A stretch of 9,027 nt of DNA, from positions 1-9,027 of the forward strand of contig JAFRLP010000274.1 in assembly GCA_017431185.1 (NCBI GenBank). Reading direction: 5' to 3'. Below the pieces are notes generated by a model. The model saw nothing but the letters and a program-made list of their open reading frames with translations. It ran no database searches and was not told where the DNA came from. Shown one piece after another: positions 1 through 7,240 of the stretch; position 1 is the first letter of the stretch, and every line of letters starts with the position of its first letter. The stretch comes from Victivallales bacterium. GTDB taxonomy: Bacteria > Verrucomicrobiota > Lentisphaeria > Oligosphaerales > Oligosphaeraceae. The position numbers were made by a program, and so were the translations under genes.

Positions 1-165
1 CTCAACATCAGAAAGAGGAACGCCGCAAGCGGCTCCCGCCGGAGAGACATGCTTGAAGGAGGTTGCCGCGGGAAGGTTCGTAGCAGCTTTCAGTTCCTTT
101 ACAAGCTGCCAGCCGTTTACTGCCACGGCGCTGGGACGAACCCGCTTTTCATTCATGCTGTCCAT
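1..165 (-). CDS. purH: AICAR transformylase (PurH C-terminal domain), 5' end only, runs off window
   Basis: The minus strand from the ATG at 165 is open to the window edge, giving 55 residues. The segment [20 protein letters not shown] followed by [15 protein letters not shown] matches the hallmark region of phosphoribosylaminoimidazolecarboxamide formyltransferase, which transfers a formyl group from 10-formyl-THF to AICAR in purine synthesis. The catalytic Lys-His pair of the family is present (K38-H39). A GGAGAG ribosome site lies 7 bases before the ATG, and a promoter lies just upstream. The oddity is the N-terminus: family members normally have several dozen residues, including a (K/R)YGxNPxQ-type motif, before NxWQLVKEL. 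Here only about 16 unrelated residues precede it, and the in-frame upstream reading does not restore them. It may be a stand-alone or truncated copy, or a purH whose 5' end was replaced when the neighbouring locus arrived. Family call is strong; intactness is uncertain. Confidence 0.85.
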   Translation of the reverse strand, partial: MDSMNEKRVRPSAVAVNGWQLVKELKAATNLPAATSFKHVSPAGAACGVPLSDVE

Positions 166-201
166 TGTGTTTCTCTCCGCATTGGTTTTGGATTTGACAC
201 T

Positions 202-230
202 AATATACACCCTGCGTGGCCATCCTGCAA
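202..230 (-). promoter_or_regulatory. Sigma-70-like promoter for the purH-like gene
   Basis: On the minus strand TTGCAG (230-225) is followed after exactly 17 bases by TATATT (207-202), which matches the -10 consensus at five of six positions. The -35 matches only TTG. The start of transcription would fall near 195, giving a leader of about 30 bases with the GGAGAG ribosome site before the ATG at 165. Position and spacing fit the gene well. Confidence 0.5.
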
Positions 231-253
231 CAGACTTTCCCGTCTGCGCGGGG

Positions 254-278
254 ATGCCGCATGAGCGGCGTGTTTTTT
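254..278 (+). terminator. Rho-independent terminator-like hairpin on the plus strand
   Basis: ATGCCGC and GCGGCGT (254-260 and 265-271) pair as a seven-base stem with one G-U pair around an ATGA loop. The stem is followed by G and then six T residues (273-278), with a second T run at 283-288. The shape is that of an intrinsic terminator acting rightward. It is oddly placed: no plus-strand gene lies to its left, and it precedes the patatin gene. It may stop antisense transcription from across purH, insulate or attenuate the patatin operon, or remain from an older gene arrangement. Confidence 0.45.
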
Positions 279-300
279 GGCGTTTTTTCAATTGCACAGG

Positions 301-330
301 TGGAAAAACTCGGAAGGTGAGGATTATATT
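301..330 (+). promoter_or_regulatory. Possible promoter of the patatin-DUF3800 operon
   Basis: TGGAAA (301-306; four of six matches to TTGACA) stands 18 bases before TATATT (325-330; five of six matches to TATAAT). Transcription would begin near 337, downstream of the terminator-like hairpin, and give a leader of about 45 bases ending in AAGGG five bases before the ATG at 383. The -35 is weak, so this is only the best candidate in the 217-base divergent spacer. Confidence 0.3.
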
Positions 331-382
331 ATTCGGAGGCGGTGATTTCACAACTACTGGCAATTACCTCATAAGGGTGAAA

Positions 383-3300
383 ATGGGTGACGGAAAAACG
401 AAATCAGGCGTGCCTTCCAGTTTTTTTGACAACTACGCCATTGTCTTTGCGGGCGGTGGTGCGCGTGGAGCATGGCAGATTGGTGTGTGGAAGGCGATGA
501 AGGAGGAACTTGGGCTTCCGCCTCCCGCAGTGGTTTCAGGCACTTCGGTGGGGGCCCTGAACGCAGCCCTGTTCTCCCAGGGAAATCTGGGGAAAGCCCT
601 GGATGTGTGGCTATCCATTGACACTGTCAAGGTATTGAACGGCTCCGAACGGCGTGCCAGCTGGTGGTTAAGGCAGTTGGCCGAGAGTGTGAAGGAAAAA
701 GGCTTGACGTTGGGCAGGGGATTTTTTTCTTTGTTTCCGGCGTTGTTCAAGCTATGCTCTGGCAGTCTTTGCAGGGCAGATGGCCTTGCTAGCCTTGTCT
801 CCCACGGGGTGACGTGGGAGGAGGGGGCTTTTCCCATTCCCGTTTTCATTTGCGCCAGGAACAGGGACAAAGGGGAAGTCGAGTATTTTTCACTGAACGA
901 CTCCTCGTACACCATGGAGGAGCGACAACGGCTGCTCCGTGCATCGGCCTCCATTCCTGCCATTTTTCCAGAGGTTGAGGTGCGTAGGCAGATTTACACA
1001 GACGGCGGATTTCTGAAGAGAACTTTCCTTCCCTTTTGCGGATGCTCACTGAAAAGCATAGACAATGTTCCCTTGACACCCATTGCCGAGAAATTTCCGG
1101 AGGTGAGGAATATCCTGGTGCTTGGTTTGAAGCCAGAGGAGATGACCTACCGCGACAGCGGGGATTTCCGTGATTATCAGATTTTTCCGATGACTCCCGG
1201 AAAGGCCTTGGGACCGACATGGTCTCTGCTTGACTTTTCCAGGAAGCATAATGAAGACCTGATCAACGCCGGAATGGAGGAGGCGTGTCTGTGGCTTGGG
1301 AAACTTGCGCACAACGCCACCGTTGTTCCATTGAGACGTTGGCGGAAAATGGAGGCGGAACTGGCGAAACCTAAATCTTTGGCCCAAAAACTCAGGGATG
1401 GGCTGAAGTTCTGGCAGGATTACTTGGACAAGGAGCAGGATGCCTTGGACAAACTGAAGGATGCCGCCTGCATGCCCGCATACGAGAGGTGGTGCAGGAA
1501 CAATCCGCTGCCTCCACTTCCGGAAGCGGCGAATCCGGCAGCGGAAATTGCGGAAGCGCTCGGAAGGCATGGCGACCTTTGTGCAAAAGCCAAAGATGAT
1601 TCTGGGGACCTGATGAAGACAATCAATGAACTCCTCGCCAGCGTCAAGGAGAGTAATACGCAGGAAGTCGGTCTTTTGGAAAAGAACAGCGCCAGGAAAC
1701 GGAAATTGGTGGATAAGGTTCACTCGGCCATCGCCAACTTTGCGACATCCTTGCCGGATACCCTGCAAAATCTGATGGAATGCCAGCAGATGCAGTTTGA
1801 GCAGCTCAACATACTGGCTGAGGTACAATGCCGTCAAATCGAGAGAAGCCTTATTGGGCATCTTCACGAATGCCGAAAGACGGGTCGGGAACGGTGCATT
1901 ATATGGAAAGGGGGAACGTGCCCCGGCTTGCCGCCTGTTCCGCCAATGTTCCAGGGAGACAACCTCAATGAGCCAAATTATGCCCTGGAAGCCGCCATGC
2001 GGGCTCCCGAGAATCTAATCTTCTATTCTGGCGAGACTCTGGCGCAGGCCCTGGCGCAGGGCATTACCTGCGAAAAGGCGAGCGCCGAATTGCTGGCCGA
2101 ACTGTTTGTCCGTTATGCCTTGACGAGCGATTCGCAGTGCAGGAGGATAATCAAACAGTATTTGACCAGTGATGAAATCACCTCCTTCGACTTGCTGATG
2201 ACCCAGGACAGGAGCATTGGGGAACTGCTGAACGGGGAGAGGAGATTCTGGTCGTCTGGGGATAATCCGCTGTCACGCTCTTGTCGCGACGCGCTGAAAC
2301 GTCGCCTGAACCGGCTGTTTGACTCGCAAGGCGCCGATGGCTGTCTGCCATTGCAGGTGACGTATGCCGAGGATGCGCCAACATCAGTTCGCGCCTGGTG
2401 GATTCCCTTCCGCATTGATTTGGAAACGGCGGAATCGGCTATGGTGGATTTGGATGGACAGGAACTCCATACCGTCGATGGTCAGACAGTCGCCAGCCGA
2501 TGCATGTCCAAACTGGGGTTCAAGGCCAAGGTCACGCTGTTCGCCAGAGACCTTGGCGGGCTGCGGTGCCTCCCTGTTGGCTTGACCCTGGCATTGCAGG
2601 TCGCCGCCTGGTCGAAGCAGGAGGACGGACTGCCGCGCCTGAATCCCTTCTCTCTCCTGCTTGTCGGGGATGTTGACGCGGATGGACGGCTGGCCTCCCT
2701 CCCTGGCGGCAATGTCCTTGCGGACGATTGGAGGCTGGGAGGGCAATCCACTCTCCTTCCGGTTTCCCCTTCTGACGCCTCGACGGTGAAGTCTCCCATG
2801 TGCAAGGCTCTGTTTCGTTTGCCGACCAGCAAACTGAAAATCGAGACGATTGCTCTGGAGACAGGAAAACGTCTGGCGGAAATCCGTGATTTTCTGCGCG
2901 AAAAGGTGGAGGGTGCGGTGGAATGGAGTACGAAATACGCTGAAGATCGCATTCTTTCCCTTGCCAAAGAGATTCACGATGAGAATGTCTCCGGCACGGA
3001 TTGGTCACGTCTGGAGGCGTTGCTGGAGAAGGCGAAACCCAATAGGCTAAAGAGGCCTTCCGCCTATCTTTGGTGGCTGTTGCTGAAATGTCAATGCTAC
3101 TGCGCGGGGGGAGATACCGTCAGGGCACGTAAAATCAAGAGGAAGGCAGACGAGTTTGCTCGGGACGCGGATGGAGAACTGGACCGTGACGTTGTATTGA
3201 GGGTGCTGCTTTCCCTGCTGGAGATCCTTCAGGACGAGGAGGACTTTGACGCCCTCCGGTCTGAGGCCGAAAGGGTGGAACCCCTGCTGGCTCAGATGTC

Positions 3301-4042
3301 TGATGAACTAAAACTGCGCTTTTATGGCACCCTCGGATATGCCAACATTTTTGGGGCCTTGGCCAAACGTCCGGGTTTTTCGTCCAAAAAGGCGAAGGAA
3401 GATTGCCAAAGGGCCTACAGGCTGGCGAGGGAGACGGAAGACAACGCACGGTACGCCAACTGCCTGTTCTTCTGTCAGTCAGTCATTGCCGCGGAAAGTG
3501 ACGATGCGGAAGATGCCGCAGACGCGGAGGAGTGTTTTCTGATGGCTGAAAGCGAGTGCAGGAGACTGGCCAGAGAGGAGAGCAATGTTTTCAAACGAAA
3601 TCAGAGGCATCTTATGCGTTTTCGGACCTTTGTCTGGTACCGTCAGCTTCTGGCGCATGGGAAGCCGCTGCATTTTCAGGAACGTGCGGAAATCACAGAC
3701 ATCCTGGAGGATGAGGAGAAGGACTGGACAACGGCCGTCATCGCCAAATGCATGGGGGCCCTGTATGCTTCGCAGTCCCGGGGCGACGAGGCCACCCGTT
3801 GCTTTGAACTCGCCTTCTCCGCGATGAAAGACATGCATCTCAATGGTGTGACAACTGTTATCCTGCTCACCATCTACGCCGAGGGCTATCGCTCCTTGGG
3901 GAGAGAGGAGTGGCTGGAGGCCGCGCGCGACATTTGGCGCAGGCTTCCCGAAGGCAAGTTCGAGTACTCCAGGCGTCTCTGGCAGGACTATCTGGCTAAC
4001 CCGCGGGAAGACAATTTCCCTGGACTTGGATTCTGGTACTGA
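383..4042 (+). CDS. Patatin-like phospholipase with degenerate Lon-like domain and alpha-solenoid tail
   Basis: This 1219-residue protein starts with a patatin-like lipase domain (about residues 18-312). It has the oxyanion loop GGGARG (24-29), the nucleophile elbow GTSVG with Ser55, and the dyad motif DGG with Asp207. This fold hydrolyses acyl esters, usually membrane phospholipids. Residues 313-650 are mostly helical, with coiled-coil character at about 410-503. Residues 654-800 resemble the Lon (S16) proteolytic domain, notably the GDVDADGRLASLPGG segment from 762, but the Ser position reads P731-V732-G733 and the Lys position reads V778, so it should not be proteolytic. Residues about 880-1215 are repetitive helices like a TPR solenoid. 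No signal peptide or membrane segment is evident. The ATG at 383 is chosen because AAGGG lies five bases before it and the lipase fold starts right after; the frame is open further upstream, but that part crosses the purH promoter and coding region. A length above 1200 aa far exceeds simple patatins. The canonical DGGxxDNVPL stretch is split by about 15 extra residues. First gene of an operon with a putative RNase H-fold protein. Confidence 0.85.
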   Translation: MGDGKTKSGVPSSFFDNYAIVFAGGGARGAWQIGVWKAMKEELGLPPPAVVSGTSVGALNAALFSQGNLGKALDVWLSIDTVKVLNGSERRASWWLRQLAESVKEKGLTLGRGFFSLFPALFKLCSGSLCRADGLASLVSHGVTWEEGAFPIPVFICARNRDKGEVEYFSLNDSSYTMEERQRLLRASASIPAIFPEVEVRRQIYTDGGFLKRTFLPFCGCSLKSIDNVPLTPIAEKFPEVRNILVLGLKPEEMTYRDSGDFRDYQIFPMTPGKALGPTWSLLDFSRKHNEDLINAGMEEACLWLGKLAHNATVVPLRRWRKMEAELAKPKSLAQKLRDGLKFWQDYLDKEQDALDKLKDAACMPAYERWCRNNPLPPLPEAANPAAEIAEALGRHGDLCAKAKDDSGDLMKTINELLASVKESNTQEVGLLEKNSARKRKLVDKVHSAIANFATSLPDTLQNLMECQQMQFEQLNILAEVQCRQIERSLIGHLHECRKTGRERCIIWKGGTCPGLPPVPPMFQGDNLNEPNYALEAAMRAPENLIFYSGETLAQALAQGITCEKASAELLAELFVRYALTSDSQCRRIIKQYLTSDEITSFDLLMTQDRSIGELLNGERRFWSSGDNPLSRSCRDALKRRLNRLFDSQGADGCLPLQVTYAEDAPTSVRAWWIPFRIDLETAESAMVDLDGQELHTVDGQTVASRCMSKLGFKAKVTLFARDLGGLRCLPVGLTLALQVAAWSKQEDGLPRLNPFSLLLVGDVDADGRLASLPGGNVLADDWRLGGQSTLLPVSPSDASTVKSPMCKALFRLPTSKLKIETIALETGKRLAEIRDFLREKVEGAVEWSTKYAEDRILSLAKEIHDENVSGTDWSRLEALLEKAKPNRLKRPSAYLWWLLLKCQCYCAGGDTVRARKIKRKADEFARDADGELDRDVVLRVLLSLLEILQDEEDFDALRSEAERVEPLLAQMSDELKLRFYGTLGYANIFGALAKRPGFSSKKAKEDCQRAYRLARETEDNARYANCLFFCQSVIAAESDDAEDAADAEECFLMAESECRRLAREESNVFKRNQRHLMRFRTFVWYRQLLAHGKPLHFQERAEITDILEDEEKDWTTAVIAKCMGALYASQSRGDEATRCFELAFSAMKDMHLNGVTTVILLTIYAEGYRSLGREEWLEAARDIWRRLPEGKFEYSRRLWQDYLANPREDNFPGLGFWY

Positions 4043-4071
4043 TTCCTTGAAATCAATTGATCGCAAACAAC

Positions 4072-4076
4072 AGGAG
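4072..4076 (+). promoter_or_regulatory. Ribosome binding site deciding the start of the DUF3800 gene
   Basis: AGGAG lies five bases before the ATG at 4082, which makes that ATG the likely start. The in-frame GTG at 4076 overlaps the site itself and would have no spacing. Confidence 0.7.
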
Positions 4077-4081
4077 TGACG

Positions 4082-7000
4082 ATGATTAACGACGTTGAAT
4101 TGGATTATTGCCGTGCAGTCCTTTTTGAAGGCCATGTGCGGATGGACAAGAATGGGGCCCTTGACGAAATGATACGTTCGTATGGCCCGGAATACATGGA
4201 TAGAGTCCAGTCCCTGGACTGGGGGGTGGAAAGGGTGCGGTCACTGGCCAGGAAGGCAAGGAAGCTCGCGCTGAAAGGGACCCCCTGGGGCTCCCTGGAT
4301 CTGGAGAACCTTCTGCTGTCGGCTAGAGATGCATGCGGAGCCGCAGGGCGCGAATACGTCCAGGTGGCGTTTCTGGAGGCCACCGGCGGACTCGGGGGCC
4401 TCACTCCCTCCGTCCAAGAGGACTCTTCGGAAATCACCCTTGACCTCTCTCGATTGTTCCCCCTTGATTGCTTTCGGTCATTGGATGATGAGGAACAGGA
4501 GGGCATTCCACTTGCAACTCCCTCGCCCAGTTCACAGGGACGCCCGACTTCCTTGGACAATGGGGGGCGGAAGGGCATTCCAAAGTCCCCGTCGCGGCCG
4601 GCCTCGGCGAACATAACACAGCCAGACCTGCTGACTGCGGGCAACCCCCAGGCAAAGCCAGGGGCCGCCACTCCAAAGGCGCCGGCGAAAACCGCACCAA
4701 GACCCGCATGGCAGCCGCAGGATGGCTTCCCTGTGGGATGGAAAAGGGGACAATGCGGTTGGCGGACGTCCCAGAGGAGTTGTTCAAATCCTTTCGGCGA
4801 ACGCATGTATGAGTACTGCAAAGCCGGTTTATGGGATGGCCCGGATGGAGATGTTCGGCAAAAACGCCTTGTCAGGGAAATTCAGCAGTTGCGGTATATA
4901 TCGAAAAGTGAATTGGACAAGGCTTTGGCCATTGCCGAGGCTTGGCTGAAGCGCGCCAGGAAACTGTTGAGTCGTGTGCGCCAGGAACTTGCGGATAGTG
5001 AGCCGCCGGAATTGACGAAAGCCTTGCGCGATGAGGTCGTGGGCATGGGAGGACCCTTGCAGGAAAAAGCCAATAGAATGGTCAATGACGAAATGCAGCG
5101 TCGGATGCGTCGGCCATTGATTGAAACATATAAGGTGGACATCAGGCCTGAAAAGCCAATGTTGAACCAGGGGTTGCAGGAAATTCCCTTGCCGGAGGGG
5201 GTGCCGTCCGCACCAAATGCCGTCACCTCCGATTCAGGCAGGAAAGACGTGTGCAATGACATCAGCGCGCTTGGGGATGCGCCGCATTGGTGCCTCTATG
5301 TGGATGAGTCCGGCAGAGAGTTCGACACCAACGGGCGAGGGCTTGTCGCAGGCGTGTTGTTTGACGCAAGGAATCCATTGCCGGAACAACCGCCGCTCCA
5401 TGCATCCAACGATTGGACGGAAGATGCGCTGGTCGCAGGCGACAAGGCCATTGAGGCATTGCTGCAACATAGGCAATGCGGTGTTTTGGCTCTCCCTGCC
5501 AAGGCATATACCTCCGCAACGGGGTGGGCCAGCATGGTTGCCTCGTTCATTGAGCTGGTCATGGCAATGCTTCCCTTGCCGAAAGACGACAAGGAGACGG
5601 CCTTGACGGTGTATGTGGAGCAGAAGGGCGATTATGCCTCCTCGGCGAACTTCGGGTTCTTGGCTGACGCCTGCCGTTACAATTTGATGCAGCATTTTCC
5701 GCAACGAGCCGATCGAATCAAACTTGAGATGAATGTCATGGACAAGACATGCCCCTATAATGCCTATCCTGACCTAGTGGCTCATACCTGCTTTACTGGT
5801 TCTTCTCGGTTTGGCAATCCGGTTGCCAGGCAGCGCTTTGTGATAACGGGTTGGGAGGGCGTCTGTTTTCTGGACCACTCGATTGAGGAACTGCGTGATG
5901 CTTTGTCGGCTTTCCAGAGCGGCAATCTCCTCTCCACCAGGGACTGGAATCATCTGCTGGCGAAAGGCGCCTGGCATAAACCTGGCTTGCTGGGGGCGTT
6001 GTTGAAGTCCGTGGGAAAGGAGGCCCAGAATGACCCGAAGTGCTGGGAACAGTACTTGGAGGCCACGATAGAGCACCTTTCCTCCAAATCACTCAATCTC
6101 CGCCAGCTTCGTGACCAGTTGGACTGGCTCAAAAACTATCAGCCCCTTTCCGCGCATCTTCCGCCTCGTGTCCAATTGCTGTGGCTGACCTCAAAACTGG
6201 CAGAGGCGAATCACCTGGGCCAAATTAGCCAGGAAACCCCCGTGGTCAGGGAATTCCAGAGACTCTCGCAATTGCTCTTCCAGGAGGATGCCCCGCTGGT
6301 CTGCTTTGCCCATCTGCACCTGGCTGTCGCCCAGACCAACGCCTTCCAGTTCGAGGAGGCACAGCGCATCCTGATGGAGTACACTGCCCTGGCTGGCGTG
6401 AAGACGGATGAGGAAGCCTCGGTTTCCGTCCGTGTCCGGCAGGCGATGAAGGCGCTGAACCCCGCCATTCCTGGTCTGCGCTGCTACGGCCAGATGCTCT
6501 CCTCGCTTGGCCAGCATGAGGCGTTCCAGGGGAACAACCAGGCAGCCGTGGAGTACTTCCACCAGGCCATTTCATGCTTTGGGCAACTTACCGAAGACCA
6601 GGCGGGGGACATCGACCAGACACGTGCCTACCTGGTCACCTCACAGATGGACTGCGCCCCTGATGACCAGGAGACGAAAACGGAGCTGGAGCGCTATTTG
6701 GGTGCGCCGTTGGTTGAGGCGGCCCGTCGGCTGGCCGCCTCCGATGAGGATTGCGACAAATACCACCACCACATTCTGTTGCGTTATCTGGTGCTGGGCA
6801 GGGCGCCTGAGGCAGTCCAGGCATACCTGGAACAGGCCTCCCGATGGAAGGTCGGCTACGGCCACCCCTGGGAGCTAATCGAGTTCTATCGGGCTTTGCT
6901 GGTGGTTTCCGCCCAGAAACGGCTGTCGCACCTGCACAAGGCCCTGGACATTGCCCGTGAAGGCGGATTCACCCTTCTGGTCATCGCCGCCGTCATTTTG

Positions 7001-7177
7001 GGCGCCTTGTCGCTGGATGAGGAATCCGCCCTGCCGGAACTGGCGAAAGCGGTCTCCGGCCTGGAGCGGAATCAGCCAGAGTTAGGCGCGTTGTTTGCCC
7101 CCCTGAAGGAGCAGCCGACCCGCCGCCTGGCGCCTTTGGCGCTGGCGCAGGCGGTGCTGCCCTTCAATTTCCGTTAA
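4082..7177 (+). CDS. DUF3800-like RNase H-fold protein with duplicated N-terminal module and TPR-like tail
   Basis: A 1031-residue protein. Residues 7-63 and about 243-296 share a pattern YC[RK]AxL[FW][ED]G followed some 45 residues later by ARKL, indicating a duplicated helical module. A proline/serine/alanine-rich, probably disordered linker separates them (about 135-230). Residues about 400-600 resemble DUF3800, a family with an RNase H-like fold: strand LYVDESG gives D408 and E409, strand VYVEQKG gives E513, and NAYPDLVAH gives D564, a plausible metal-binding acidic set. DUF3800 proteins are common in defence and mobile contexts and are thought to be nucleases, though activity is unproven here. 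Residues about 680-1031 are helical repeats of TPR type, for example around LGQHEAFQGNNQAAVEYFHQ. It follows the patatin gene by 39 bp with no terminator between them, so they are probably co-transcribed. Function as a nuclease effector or adaptor is inferred; the fold call rests on motifs only. Confidence 0.75.
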   Translation: MINDVELDYCRAVLFEGHVRMDKNGALDEMIRSYGPEYMDRVQSLDWGVERVRSLARKARKLALKGTPWGSLDLENLLLSARDACGAAGREYVQVAFLEATGGLGGLTPSVQEDSSEITLDLSRLFPLDCFRSLDDEEQEGIPLATPSPSSQGRPTSLDNGGRKGIPKSPSRPASANITQPDLLTAGNPQAKPGAATPKAPAKTAPRPAWQPQDGFPVGWKRGQCGWRTSQRSCSNPFGERMYEYCKAGLWDGPDGDVRQKRLVREIQQLRYISKSELDKALAIAEAWLKRARKLLSRVRQELADSEPPELTKALRDEVVGMGGPLQEKANRMVNDEMQRRMRRPLIETYKVDIRPEKPMLNQGLQEIPLPEGVPSAPNAVTSDSGRKDVCNDISALGDAPHWCLYVDESGREFDTNGRGLVAGVLFDARNPLPEQPPLHASNDWTEDALVAGDKAIEALLQHRQCGVLALPAKAYTSATGWASMVASFIELVMAMLPLPKDDKETALTVYVEQKGDYASSANFGFLADACRYNLMQHFPQRADRIKLEMNVMDKTCPYNAYPDLVAHTCFTGSSRFGNPVARQRFVITGWEGVCFLDHSIEELRDALSAFQSGNLLSTRDWNHLLAKGAWHKPGLLGALLKSVGKEAQNDPKCWEQYLEATIEHLSSKSLNLRQLRDQLDWLKNYQPLSAHLPPRVQLLWLTSKLAEANHLGQISQETPVVREFQRLSQLLFQEDAPLVCFAHLHLAVAQTNAFQFEEAQRILMEYTALAGVKTDEEASVSVRVRQAMKALNPAIPGLRCYGQMLSSLGQHEAFQGNNQAAVEYFHQAISCFGQLTEDQAGDIDQTRAYLVTSQMDCAPDDQETKTELERYLGAPLVEAARRLAASDEDCDKYHHHILLRYLVLGRAPEAVQAYLEQASRWKVGYGHPWELIEFYRALLVVSAQKRLSHLHKALDIAREGGFTLLVIAAVILGALSLDEESALPELAKAVSGLERNQPELGALFAPLKEQPTRRLAPLALAQAVLPFNFR

Positions 7178-7186
7178 GGAGAACGC

Positions 7187-7240
7187 ATGGTTGAGCCATA
7201 TATTCGCAAGAAAGATTCGGACATGTTACTTGAGCAATAA
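7187..7240 (+). pseudogene. 17-codon cistron, probable stump of a lost third operon gene
   Basis: An ATG at 7187 is preceded by AAGGAG (7176-7181) at five-base spacing, and that site shares two bases with the TAA of the preceding gene. This is the strongest translation-start signal in the window. It opens a frame MVEPYIRKKDSDMLLEQ that stops after 17 codons, inside the 3' end of the convergent Lon-CARF gene. Such tight coupling is typical of a further operon gene. The simplest reading is that the rest was deleted or replaced when the minus-strand unit joined here. A genuine leader-size peptide is possible but has nothing else in its favour. Confidence 0.45.

Noticed and set aside
194..222. 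TTGACA at 194-199 as the -35 of a plus-strand promoter
   Set aside because: No acceptable -10 lies 16-18 bases downstream (GTGGCC, TGGCCA or GGCCAT), and the only AT-rich hexamer nearby is far too close.
53..382. N-terminal extension of the patatin protein by 110 residues
   Set aside because: The extension would overlap the purH-like coding region and its promoter in antisense and shows no family similarity, while a good ribosome site precedes the ATG at 383.
1046..1867. 273-codon open frame on the minus strand
   Set aside because: It lies entirely antisense to the well-supported patatin gene, shows no recognisable domain and has no start signal; it is a by-product of the GC-rich coding frame.
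2039..2063. Tandem 11-12 base repeat TGGCGCAGG
   Set aside because: It encodes an alanine-leucine-glutamine helix in frame with only two copies; this is ordinary coding redundancy.
2384..2977. 197-codon open frame on the minus strand across the Lon-like region
   Set aside because: Antisense to a supported domain, low-complexity composition, and two other minus frames are open over the same bases.
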